Below, piece after piece: positions 55,909 through 64,000 of a stretch of DNA of 64,000 nucleotides (its first letter is position 1; each line of letters starts with the position of its first letter). Both the position numbers and the translations under genes were made by a program. The stretch comes from QZKY01 sp963666295 (lineage in GTDB: Bacteria; Pseudomonadota; Gammaproteobacteria; Burkholderiales; Burkholderiaceae_D). The notes beneath the pieces were generated by a model. That model ran no database searches. It saw only the letters and a program-made list of their open reading frames with translations, and had not been told where the DNA came from. The stretch spans positions 1,984,001 through 2,048,000 of the forward strand of contig OY762707.1 in the NCBI GenBank assembly GCA_963666295.1, given 5' to 3'.

Positions 55909-57144
55909 TCAAACCAAATTAAGCGCACGCATGGGGTCTACGTTCCATTTCTCCGGCAATTCATGGCCAATGATTCTGTCTCCACCCCCAGCGCCAAGCG
56001 GTTTGGATAAATCGATAGTTTGCGGTGTGATGTAGACGTTGGATTTGGTATTGAAAAACAGCGTTACGCAAGGCGCCAGCAAATCAGCGTCGTTTGGTTC
56101 CGAAACCACCGCCAGGTGGCCGGATTCCATCATCACCAGGGTGCCGACCGGGTAGATGCCGACACAACGGATAAAGGCATGAATCATTTGCGGGTCGAAA
56201 TGGAAGTCGCTCCACTCGAAAAGACGGCGCAAGGCTTGAGCCGCCGTCATGCCTTTGTGATAACAGCGGTCGGACGTAATTGCGTCGTACACGTCAACGA
56301 TAGCAGCCATTTGCGATAATTGGCTAATTTCTCTGCTTTTTAGTTTTTCCGGGTAACCGTTGCCATCCATTCTTTCGTGGTGGTGCAAGGCAATGTCCAG
56401 AGGAATGGGGCCAATCCCCGGCATGCGCTCCATCAGGTTATAGCCGATTTGCGGGTGCTGTCGCATGATGTCAAATTCTTTGTCGGTCAGTTTGTCTGGT
56501 TTGTTAAGAATGTTGTCGGGAATCATGGATTTGCCCATGTCGTGCAACAGTCCGCCAATGCCGGCTTGCCGGATGGTTTCTTTATTCATTCCGGCAGAGC
56601 GGCAAAAAGTGATCATCAGGGCGCAGACGCTGACGGAATGCAAAAAGGTATAGTCATCCCCGGTTTTGATGCGCAGCAGACTGGTAAGCGCGCTGGAATT
56701 GCTCAGGATTGAGGAAGTGATGCCTTCGACGACTGGTTCGACTTCATCCAGTTTTATGGCTTTTCCCAAGCGCACATCCTGCATCATTTTGACGACTTGT
56801 TTTTGTGCCTGATCTTTGACATGTCGAGCATGTGCCAACTCATCATGCAAGGAAGTTCTAATTGCTGCTTCGGGTGGTTTTGTTGCAAGCTGGATTATTG
56901 CGTCCTCCAGATTATTGCGAACTTCTTCACGCGTAGGCGCCTGCTTGGCATCTAGTCCCTTGCTGACATCAATATAGACGTTGCGGATTCCCGCTTCCTG
57001 AATAGAGTCGATTTCCTTTTGAGACGAGAGCTTGAACTGTTTTCTGAAAAAAGGGTTCTCCATCCAGCCACAATTCAGGTCGTGGATATACATGCCCAGT
57101 TTGAGCTGGCTAATATCGATTTTCTTGATAACAGGTTCTGACAT
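55909..57144 (-). CDS. HD-GYP domain c-di-GMP phosphodiesterase
   Basis: Probably hydrolyses c-di-GMP to pGpG or GMP in the cytoplasm. The 411 residues have an N-terminal DUF3391-type domain (about 1-120) and an HD-GYP domain. Metal and signature residues are present: HDMGK (His201-Asp202), HHHE (254-257) and DGNGYP (260-265). No transmembrane helix is seen. It is transcribed away from the downstream GGDEF-EAL gene's stop by 247 bp and converges on relA. It would lower c-di-GMP and so favour LapG release of adhesins, but that link is inferred. Its last codons overlap a short direct repeat. Confidence 0.9.
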   Translation of the reverse strand: MSEPVIKKIDISQLKLGMYIHDLNCGWMENPFFRKQFKLSSQKEIDSIQEAGIRNVYIDVSKGLDAKQAPTREEVRNNLEDAIIQLATKPPEAAIRTSLHDELAHARHVKDQAQKQVVKMMQDVRLGKAIKLDEVEPVVEGITSSILSNSSALTSLLRIKTGDDYTFLHSVSVCALMITFCRSAGMNKETIRQAGIGGLLHDMGKSMIPDNILNKPDKLTDKEFDIMRQHPQIGYNLMERMPGIGPIPLDIALHHHERMDGNGYPEKLKSREISQLSQMAAIVDVYDAITSDRCYHKGMTAAQALRRLFEWSDFHFDPQMIHAFIRCVGIYPVGTLVMMESGHLAVVSEPNDADLLAPCVTLFFNTKSNVYITPQTIDLSKPLGAGGGDRIIGHELPEKWNVDPMRALNLV

Positions 57145-57391
57145 TGTGAACGGTAATTTGCATGCTAGATGGCGTATGAATCAGGGGCTTGAAAATCAGC
57201 AATATATGCTGATTTTGCAATACGCGCTTGCGTTTACGGGCATAACCGGTTGCTTTTTGCAGCCAGTTCATTCTGCTTGGTGTCGGCGATTTTCCACAAA
57301 TGCCTGGCAAATATTTTCTCATCGCTTGATCTGGTAATCGTTCCTAACTGACAAACAAGACCACGCTCCCCCGTTTGCGGTCAAAAATAAA

Positions 57392-59635
57392 TTATGTATT
57401 CAGGCTTTGCCAGACGGCCTTGGCGCGCCACTGGTTTAACCAGTTGGGGATTTCCTGCGCAGGCATGGGGCGGGCAATGCCATAGCCTTGCATTATTCGG
57501 CAACCGAGGTTGATGAGCATGATGCCTTGCTCAAGTGTCTCAACCCCCTCTGCGATGACTGTTCGATCAAAGGTTTTGGCCAACTGAATTACACTGATGA
57601 CGATTCCGCGGTCGGACGGGTCGGTAAGCATGTCACGCACGAAGCTCTGATCGATTTTCAGGATGTCCACCGGTAGTTGCCGCAAATAGGTGAGTGGAGA
57701 GTAGCCTGTGCCAAAGTCATCCAGCGAGATCTTTACTCCCAGTTCACGGCAGCGGGTGAGTGTGTTAACAGCCTGGGACATGTCGGAGAGCGCAGCTGTT
57801 TCAACAATTTCCAGTTCAAGATACCCGGGTTTCACGTTAGGATGCTGGTCCAGCATTGCGTGTAAACGCGCCGTAAAATCAACGCTCAAAAGATGACCGG
57901 CGCTAATGTTGACGCTGACAGGGACAGACAGTCCGTCGGCGTTCCAGGCGTCGATTTGCTTCAGGGCAGAATCAATGACCCACCCTCCAACGGCGATTTC
58001 AAGGTCGCTACCGTCCAGATAATGGAGAAAATCAGCGGGAGAAAGCAAGCCACGTTCAGGGTGTTGCCAGCGGATCAATGCCTCGGCACCAATCACTCTG
58101 CCACTGAGAAGGTTAACCTTCGGCTGGTAGTGAAGAACGAACTCATTTTTCTCCAGTGCCATCCGCAGTTGCTGGAGATTGTCGAGGCGTTGCTGCGCTT
58201 CCCTGTCATGAATTGTGTCAAATATATGGTATTGGTTCTTTCCGGCTCTTTTGGCAATATACATTGCCTGGTCGGCGTGCCGGAGAAGGGCGTCAGGGTC
58301 GACATCATCGTCTGGATAAAGAGCAACGCCGATACTTGCCGAAAGTCTGAATGTGATATCTTCAACACGTATTTTGGTGCTTACAATGGCATGCACACGA
58401 TTAAGAATGGTTTGCAAATCCACAATATTCTCAAGCTCATTAAAGAGCAGGACGAATTCATCGCCCCCCAGACGTGCCAAAGTGTCTTCGGCACGCAATA
58501 CACCTTTGAGCTGTTGTGTGAGTGCCAAGAGTAGTTGGTCACCGACCGCATGACCGTACATATCATTGACTGGCTTGAAATCGTCAATATCAAGATAGCA
58601 CACGGCTAGATTTTTCCGGTTTCGCCGGGTGCGGACTACCGCCTGTTCGAGGCGGTCTGTGAGAAGTCGCCGATTAGGCAAGCCGGTCACCATGTCATGA
58701 TTGGCAACTCGGTGGAGTTCCGCTTCATGTTTCTTGCGTTCGGTGATGTCTAGAATATAGGCGCAGTTATATTCCTGATTATTGTATACAAGGTAATTTG
58801 AGTTCACTTCAACAGCAATTTCCCTGTTTCCTTTAGTGACATTAATCGTTTCAAATACAATAGATTTTTTTTCCTTTAGTTTTTGCCAGTAATCCCGCCA
58901 CACTTCTTCCGTATAAGACTTATTAAGTTCAGCTGCTGAAAGATTACCAAAATCTTCTTTGGAATACCCGTACATCCGGCAAGCCGCATCGTTTACAAAG
59001 TGAAAGCGCCCTTCGCTGGTTACCCACATGATGGGGAACGATGCTTGCTCAATTGAGAATTTCGTCATACTGAGCAGTTCTTCGGCTGCTTTGCGCTCGG
59101 TGATGTCGCGACCAATACCCAGAATGCCGATCAATTCGTTCTCTGCGTTTCGAAGCGGCGTTTTGATGGTTTCCAGCAGTACACGTTGCCCACTAGCAGC
59201 CAAAGTGACCCACTCTTCATTGGTGCGCGCTTTATTGGCAAGCATGGCAGCGCGATCATTGCTGCGGAAAAAATCCGCCAGATCCTTGTCAACAAAGTCG
59301 TAATCTGTCTTGCCAACAATTTCTTTTTCTGGTGCACCAAAAAAATTCTCAAAAGCAAGGTTGCAATTAAGATAGATGCCATTTTCATCTTTTAGCCAAA
59401 CAAGGTCTGGAATGTTGCGTACCAATGAACTGATATGCGCTTCGCGTTCAGCCAGTGCTTTTTCCAGGCGCTTAATTTCAGTACGTAATGCCGCTACATC
59501 ATCTGCCGTTTCAATTCCAGCTTTAGCTTCCATGTCATATGCTGCCATCAACGTAACGCTTTCGTGTTCGGTCAAGGGGTGCCTGATTTGCTCTTTTGAA
59601 ACTGGCGAAACGGCGAGGCATCGTGCCAAAATCAT
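57392..59635 (-). CDS. Cytoplasmic PAS-PAS-GGDEF-EAL c-di-GMP enzyme
   Basis: A 747-residue sensor enzyme of c-di-GMP turnover. Order: a short coiled coil (about 48-65), PAS-PAC 1 (about 66-180), PAS-PAC 2 (about 190-305), GGDEF (about 315-475) and EAL (about 485-735). The GGDEF motif is intact, with an RxxD inhibitory site (RAED) five residues before it. The EAL domain keeps EALIRW, the DDFGTG metal site and AEGVE, so both synthesis and breakdown are chemically possible. No transmembrane segment is seen, so it should be soluble. An alternative start is the ATG 29 codons in (MAAYDMEAK). The PAS ligand is unknown. Confidence 0.88.
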   Translation of the reverse strand: MILARCLAVSPVSKEQIRHPLTEHESVTLMAAYDMEAKAGIETADDVAALRTEIKRLEKALAEREAHISSLVRNIPDLVWLKDENGIYLNCNLAFENFFGAPEKEIVGKTDYDFVDKDLADFFRSNDRAAMLANKARTNEEWVTLAASGQRVLLETIKTPLRNAENELIGILGIGRDITERKAAEELLSMTKFSIEQASFPIMWVTSEGRFHFVNDAACRMYGYSKEDFGNLSAAELNKSYTEEVWRDYWQKLKEKKSIVFETINVTKGNREIAVEVNSNYLVYNNQEYNCAYILDITERKKHEAELHRVANHDMVTGLPNRRLLTDRLEQAVVRTRRNRKNLAVCYLDIDDFKPVNDMYGHAVGDQLLLALTQQLKGVLRAEDTLARLGGDEFVLLFNELENIVDLQTILNRVHAIVSTKIRVEDITFRLSASIGVALYPDDDVDPDALLRHADQAMYIAKRAGKNQYHIFDTIHDREAQQRLDNLQQLRMALEKNEFVLHYQPKVNLLSGRVIGAEALIRWQHPERGLLSPADFLHYLDGSDLEIAVGGWVIDSALKQIDAWNADGLSVPVSVNISAGHLLSVDFTARLHAMLDQHPNVKPGYLELEIVETAALSDMSQAVNTLTRCRELGVKISLDDFGTGYSPLTYLRQLPVDILKIDQSFVRDMLTDPSDRGIVISVIQLAKTFDRTVIAEGVETLEQGIMLINLGCRIMQGYGIARPMPAQEIPNWLNQWRAKAVWQSLNT

Positions 59636-59829
59636 AATGACAAATTCTTTCCTGATGACTTGATTATATATGAATTCTCAAACATATATTTCTGCTGATC
59701 AATCTTTTTTGAGCGCGTTTAACAATGGAAAAATCGGTATCACGGAAGAAAATGGTTCACTTGCGCGTCCTGTCATTGAATGCGCCATAATCTGGTTGCT
59801 TTGTTGTGTATGGCAGCACAGTTTCACCG

Positions 59830-59835
59830 TATAAT
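59830..59835 (+). promoter_or_regulatory. -10 hexamer of the tRNA-Gly promoter
   Basis: A consensus TATAAT lies 11 bp before the tRNA 5' end. No good -35 at standard spacing is visible. Position and sequence suit a tRNA promoter. Confidence 0.5.
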
Positions 59836-59846
59836 CTTGCCTGTTG

Positions 59847-59920
59847 GCGGGTGTAGCTCAATGGTAGAGCAGGAGCTTCCCAAGCTTAAGACGAGGGTTC
59901 GATTCCCTTCACCCGCTCCA
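59847..59920 (+). tRNA. tRNA-Gly, anticodon CCC
   Basis: 74 nt folding as a tRNA: the acceptor stem GCGGGTG pairs with CACCCGC, the D arm contains AGCTCAATGGTAGAGC, the anticodon loop is TTCCCAA (anticodon CCC, reading GGG), and the T arm contains GGGTTCGATTCCC. The discriminator T and the CCA end are encoded. It lies between the GGDEF-EAL gene and trmB. Confidence 0.95.
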
Positions 59921-59982
59921 ATCCAAAATCGTGAATGCGCCTAACAGAGTGGCGCTTTTTTATTTTCTGAATTGCTTTCAAC

Positions 59983-60717
59983 ATGCCAGACCATCCATCT
60001 GAACAAGCCATCGAAAAACGCATGCTTTATGATCCGACGGAACGCCGGATTCGCAGCTTTGTCACGCGTGCGGGTCGGTTGTCGGATGCCCAGGCAAGGG
60101 CGCTGGAAGAATTAGGGCCGCGCTATTGTCTGGCGTATGAAAAGTCGGTGCTGGATTTCGTTCAGGTGTTTGGCCGCACGGCCCCCACCGTGTTGGAAAT
60201 TGGGTTCGGCATGGGAGAAACCACGGCTACGATTGCTGCCAGCATGTCGGAGACCAACTTTATCGGCGTGGAAGTGCATACGCCCGGCGTGGGTAGCTTG
60301 CTGAAGCAAATCGGTGAGCGGGGTCTGCAGAATCTACGACTGATTCAGCACGATGCCGTTGAGGTGTTGCGGGACATGATCGCGCCTGAATCGCTGGCTG
60401 GCGTGCATGTGTTTTTTCCTGATCCGTGGCACAAAGCACGGCATAACAAGCGCCGACTGATTCAGCCGCCCTTTGTTCAATTACTCACTTCTCGTCTGGC
60501 GTCGGGTGGCTATCTGCATTGTGCTACGGACTGGGAGGATTATGCCGAGCAAATGCTGGATGTGCTGTCCTCAGAGCCGCTATTGGAGAATGCGGCTGCT
60601 GGTTATGCGCCACGCCCGGATTATCGTCCGGTTACGAAATTCGAGAATCGCGGCGTGCGTTTGGGCCATGGTGTGTGGGATCTAGTGTTTAGAAAGCGTC
60701 CGACGACCGAAGTCTAG
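59983..60717 (+). CDS. trmB: tRNA (guanine46-N7)-methyltransferase
   Basis: TrmB methylates N7 of G46 in the variable loop of tRNA using SAM. The 244 residues contain the SAM site VLEIGFGMGE, the family motif VFFPDPWHKARHNKRRLIQ, and the C-terminal pattern RPVTKFENRGVRLGHGVWDLVF. There is no clear ribosome site before the ATG at 59983; a later ATG 12 codons in (MLYDPTE) also lacks one. It lies 62 bp after a tRNA gene, perhaps on the same transcript. Its end overlaps the convergent GGDEF-EAL gene by 29 bp. Confidence 0.95.
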   Translation: MPDHPSEQAIEKRMLYDPTERRIRSFVTRAGRLSDAQARALEELGPRYCLAYEKSVLDFVQVFGRTAPTVLEIGFGMGETTATIAASMSETNFIGVEVHTPGVGSLLKQIGERGLQNLRLIQHDAVEVLRDMIAPESLAGVHVFFPDPWHKARHNKRRLIQPPFVQLLTSRLASGGYLHCATDWEDYAEQMLDVLSSEPLLENAAAGYAPRPDYRPVTKFENRGVRLGHGVWDLVFRKRPTTEV

Positions 60718-63700
60718 GTGCTACCCCCCTTTTTTTTGATCGCATCATTTCCTCAAATTCATCCGCTCGAAGTGGACGCGAGAACAGATAACCCTGCCCG
60801 AAGTCACAGCCAATTTCTTTTAGCAGCGCGCGCTGTTCTTCTGTTTCTACGCCTTCTGCAATGAGCTTCAGGCCCAGTTTGTGCGCCATGACGATGATGG
60901 CTTCACACAGGGCCAGGTCGCTTGAGCCCGGTGCCAGGTTTGCGGTGAACGAGCGGTCGATCTTGATGTAGTCAATGTCAAATTGCTTGATGTAGGATAG
61001 CGAGGAATAACCGGTTCCAAAATCGTCAATAGCCACCTGTATCTGAGCCTCGCTAAAAGCAAGCAGTAATCGATTTACGTCTTTGCTTGCGTCAAGCAGC
61101 AGGCTTTCCGTAATTTCAAGTGCAACGCCCGCGCCAGGAAGACCGGTTTTTTTCATGTGTGCGAGCCAGTTTTCAAAGAATTCATACGGCTGTCTGAACT
61201 GGATGGCCGACATATTGACGCTCAACTGGAAGTCCGCATGTTGTGTCTGGCGCCATTTTGCTGCCTGCCGGGATGCCTCATAAAATACCCAGTTTCCAAT
61301 TTCATTGATGATGCCGGTTTCTTCGGCAACCGGAATAAATTCAGCTGGCGAGATTAATCCGCGCGTCGGATGTTCCCAGCGAATCAGTGCTTCGGCTTTG
61401 TAGATTTCCTCCGTGGCGAGGTCAATAATCGGCTGATAATGCAACTGGAACTCACGATTGGTATCTGCTATGCGCAAGTCTGCGATGAGCTTCATTTTTG
61501 TCAGTGCTGCATCCTGCATTGATTGCGTGAAGTAGTTGCGGCGGTTTCGCCCCTCATGTTTTGCTGCATACATGGCCTGGTCGGCTTTTTTGATCAGGTC
61601 GTCAATTTCAAGGGCATCATCCGGGTAAATGGTGACGCCGACGCTGGTTGAGATGTAGGTTTGGTTGCCGACCAGATCGAAGGGGGTAGACATTTTTTCG
61701 AGAATGCTGTTGACGACGCGCTCTACACTGCTGGTTTCGGAAAGCTCGCCCAGGATGACAACAAACTCGTCCCCACCCAGGCGTGCCACGATATCCGAAT
61801 CGCGCACACAGGCGCGCAGGCGCTGCGCGGCCATCTTAAGCAGCATGTCGCCCATATCGTGTCCCAGCGTGTCATTGACATCCTTGAAGTGGTCTAGGTC
61901 GAGCAAAAGCAGGCCGGTTTTCAGGTTCGAACGATCCGACTTTTTCAGCTCCAGTTCGAGTTGGTTGCGGAACATGGTGCGGTTTGGCAGGCCTGTCACG
62001 GCATCAAAGTTGGCTTGTTGCCAGATCAGGCGCTCGGACTCCTTCCGGTGCGTGATGTCCGTGGCGAGTCCAACGTGGTATCGAATGGCATCGTCTTCGT
62101 CCCGGACCGTGTTGATCATCATCTGGGCGACATACAGCTTTCCATCCTTGCGCCTGTTGATGAATTCCCCTTCCCAGAAATTGGATGAAAGCAGAATCTT
62201 CCACATGGCATTATAGAAATCCTTGCTTTGCTGGCCGGAATTGAGGATGTTCGGGTCTTTGCCAAACACTTCATTGCGGCAGAAACCAGTCATGTACTCA
62301 AAGGCTGGATTGACCGAGATGATCTTGTTGTGTTTGTCGGTAACGATAATGGCTTCACTGCTGGACTGGAAAACCAGCGCAGCCAGGCGCTGATTTTCTT
62401 CGGCTTGCTGCTGTGCAGTAATATCGATAACAAAGCCATGCCACAGTGTGCTGCCATCTTCAAGTTTTTCGGGCGACGAGTCTCCCCGGAAGCAGCGGAT
62501 GCCTTTGGGCATCGGTAGTTGCATGCGCCACTCCAAATGCCAGAGTTGTCCACTTTCTGCCGAAACTCTGACTGAATCGTGAAATCGTGTCACATCGTCA
62601 GGGTGGATGAGGTCGAGAAGGGGCGAAGCATCTTCCAGAACCTGCTCTTGGGAGAGACCGAAAAGTGACGAGAATCCGGCGCTGACATAAGGGAGGCAGG
62701 AGCGCCCGTCTGGAAACATCCGGAATTGATAGACTGCACCCGGGGAGTGATTCGTCAGGTTGACCAGAAGTTGGTGGTTACGGCGCAGCTCTTCTTCGGT
62801 TCGTTTGCGTTCCGTAATGTCGCGCGCGATACTCAGAACGCCAATCATTTGCCCGCCAGGGGTGAGGACAGGCGTCTTGATGGTTTCCATCAATGCTTGA
62901 CGATGATTGCTTGCGAAGACGACCCACTGCTCTTTTGTGATGGACTTACCTGCCTGGATCGCCTCCTGATCGTAGGCGCGGACATGTTCAACCTGCTCAG
63001 GATCAAGGAATTCGCTTTCGGTGTGACCGAGAATTTTGTCGACGGGCACACCGAGCAGGTTTTCAACTGCTTGATTGCAAGCGAGGAAAATGCCATCTGC
63101 GTTCTTAAGCCAGATGGGGTCGGGGATAGTGTCGAGTAGGCTGCTTAAGTGCGCGCTTTGTTCTGCTAGCTCCAGGCTGGCCTGTTCTTTTTCAATGCGC
63201 GTATTGACCTTGCGTATGATGGCCCAGAGGAAAAGCAGCAAAAATAGAAGCGTGCCAGCAGCCAGTTTGGCACCAGAGTTGAGGGTGCCTTCGTTATATT
63301 CTTCCGCGGGCATGAACGAGACATGCTTCCAGGCGTAATCCGAAAAAGCATGAGTGTTATGGTTTGATTTTCCAAAGGCGTTGCGACGGGCTGCCAGTTC
63401 TTGCAAGGGGCGAATGGTAGAGAAAGTCCACAAGCCGGCTGCGGTTTCAAACTGTCCTTCTTCCTTGCGGCTGATTTGCTGCCATGCTTGCGGGTATTGC
63501 TGTGCCAGCGTGGCGTTTTTGCGATTTAGCATGAAGCCGAATTCATCTGTCGGCTGGTTGCCTTTCAGCCAGTAGCCATTTTGGTTCACCAGCCAGTTTG
63601 AGCGCCCCCTGAGGCGGGTGGTTTGAGCAAAACGTTCCAGTAATTCGGCTGCAGCGTAATTGATCAGCAATATGCCGCGTCGCTTGTCATTATCGTCAAA

Positions 63701-64000
63701 AATCGGCGCGCCCAAGCGAATTGTGGGTTTGTGCGGGGTTTCCACCGCACCAAATTCGACATTCAGATCAAGGGGAGAGACGAATATCCGCCCCTTGTCC
63801 AGCTTGTTCGTTTCGGTGAAAAAATAGCGGTTTGCTTTGTCTTGCAATGCTGATTTCCAGATAACGAGCGCGCCGTGTGGCTCGTAATCAACACGCAAGA
63901 CTTCCATGCCGTGCTCATCTATCCAGCGGATCTTGTCATACACTTGTTTTGCGTTGGAAAAGGCGATCCAGTCACTGGCGAGTTTTGCCAGATTTTGTTC
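60689..64000 (-). CDS. Membrane sensor with three PAS domains, GGDEF and EAL (5' end outside window)
   Basis: A c-di-GMP enzyme of at least 1,103 residues. The frame stays open to the window edge and its translation there (LAKLASDWIAFSNAKQVYDKIRW) continues a Cache-type periplasmic sensor, so the GTG at 63943 is not the true start. Counted from that GTG, the order is sensor domain (to about 220), transmembrane helix (about 226-247), PAS 1 (about 265-380), PAS 2 (about 390-510), PAS 3 (about 520-640), GGDEF (about 650-810) and EAL (about 820-1070). GGDEF is intact with an RxxD site (RDSD). EALIRWEHP and DDFGTGYSS are also intact. It probably senses a periplasmic signal and tunes c-di-GMP in either direction. 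Confidence 0.9.
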   Translation of the reverse strand, partial: EQNLAKLASDWIAFSNAKQVYDKIRWIDEHGMEVLRVDYEPHGALVIWKSALQDKANRYFFTETNKLDKGRIFVSPLDLNVEFGAVETPHKPTIRLGAPIFDDNDKRRGILLINYAAAELLERFAQTTRLRGRSNWLVNQNGYWLKGNQPTDEFGFMLNRKNATLAQQYPQAWQQISRKEEGQFETAAGLWTFSTIRPLQELAARRNAFGKSNHNTHAFSDYAWKHVSFMPAEEYNEGTLNSGAKLAAGTLLFLLLFLWAIIRKVNTRIEKEQASLELAEQSAHLSSLLDTIPDPIWLKNADGIFLACNQAVENLLGVPVDKILGHTESEFLDPEQVEHVRAYDQEAIQAGKSITKEQWVVFASNHRQALMETIKTPVLTPGGQMIGVLSIARDITERKRTEEELRRNHQLLVNLTNHSPGAVYQFRMFPDGRSCLPYVSAGFSSLFGLSQEQVLEDASPLLDLIHPDDVTRFHDSVRVSAESGQLWHLEWRMQLPMPKGIRCFRGDSSPEKLEDGSTLWHGFVIDITAQQQAEENQRLAALVFQSSSEAIIVTDKHNKIISVNPAFEYMTGFCRNEVFGKDPNILNSGQQSKDFYNAMWKILLSSNFWEGEFINRRKDGKLYVAQMMINTVRDEDDAIRYHVGLATDITHRKESERLIWQQANFDAVTGLPNRTMFRNQLELELKKSDRSNLKTGLLLLDLDHFKDVNDTLGHDMGDMLLKMAAQRLRACVRDSDIVARLGGDEFVVILGELSETSSVERVVNSILEKMSTPFDLVGNQTYISTSVGVTIYPDDALEIDDLIKKADQAMYAAKHEGRNRRNYFTQSMQDAALTKMKLIADLRIADTNREFQLHYQPIIDLATEEIYKAEALIRWEHPTRGLISPAEFIPVAEETGIINEIGNWVFYEASRQAAKWRQTQHADFQLSVNMSAIQFRQPYEFFENWLAHMKKTGLPGAGVALEITESLLLDASKDVNRLLLAFSEAQIQVAIDDFGTGYSSLSYIKQFDIDYIKIDRSFTANLAPGSSDLALCEAIIVMAHKLGLKLIAEGVETEEQRALLKEIGCDFGQGYLFSRPLRADEFEEMMRSKKRGVAPRLRSSDAF

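Overview
The window looks like a chromosomal segment of a betaproteobacterium, probably of the Nitrosomonadales type. This is inferred from the RecA sequence style, the canonical rpsP-rimM-trmD-rplS operon, the CobD/AmpE-type membrane protein before relA, and moderate G+C. No 16S gene is present, so the genus is not claimed. Nearly everything is ordinary core genome except 6.1-44.1 kb, which is a very large biofilm-adhesin island.

Layout. 0.1-6.0 kb: rlmJ, an RhlE-type helicase, fabI, an MltD-type lytic transglycosylase and rpiA. 6.2-15.7 kb: the machinery of a Lap-type adhesin system, namely a TolC-family outer-membrane pore (LapE-like), the periplasmic protease LapG, the c-di-GMP receptor LapD, a REC-HTH regulator, a small 'tryptophan synthase beta-like' protein, the ABC exporter LapB and the fusion protein LapC. 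15.9-44.1 kb: two giant adhesin genes in tandem on the minus strand, about 3,803 and 5,467 codons. Each has an N-terminal retention module, an Ala-Ala-Gly LapG-type cleavage site, a huge repeat array, a VWA domain, RTX nonapeptides and a type I secretion C-terminus. The first carries 24.7 mosaic copies of a 339-bp unit. The second carries 22 apparently identical copies of a 561-bp unit. 44.4-46.4 kb: recA with a clear LexA box, recX, then a MITE-like repeat. 46.4-53.4 kb: lgt, ilvD, rpsP-rimM-trmD-rplS, a CoA-pyrophosphatase-type Nudix gene and an apparently frameshifted CobD/AmpE-like gene. 53.5-64.0 kb: relA, an HD-GYP phosphodiesterase, two PAS-GGDEF-EAL proteins (the last cut by the window edge), tRNA-Gly(CCC) and trmB.

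How the genes fit together. By analogy with Pseudomonas fluorescens Lap, LapBCE export the adhesins and the retention module plugs the TolC-type pore so that they stay on the surface. LapG cuts behind the retention module to release them, and LapD restrains LapG when c-di-GMP is high. Here one exporter set appears to serve two adhesins. Both share a 21-bp upstream element that may be a common operator. Three further c-di-GMP enzymes lie at the right end of the window.

The most interesting signals are the apparently perfect homogenisation of the 561-bp repeats, the shuffled allele pattern of the 339-bp repeats, a beta-rich domain inserted inside the VWA domain of the first adhesin, the shared upstream element, and a terminal-inverted-repeat element that ends 13 bp before lapB.
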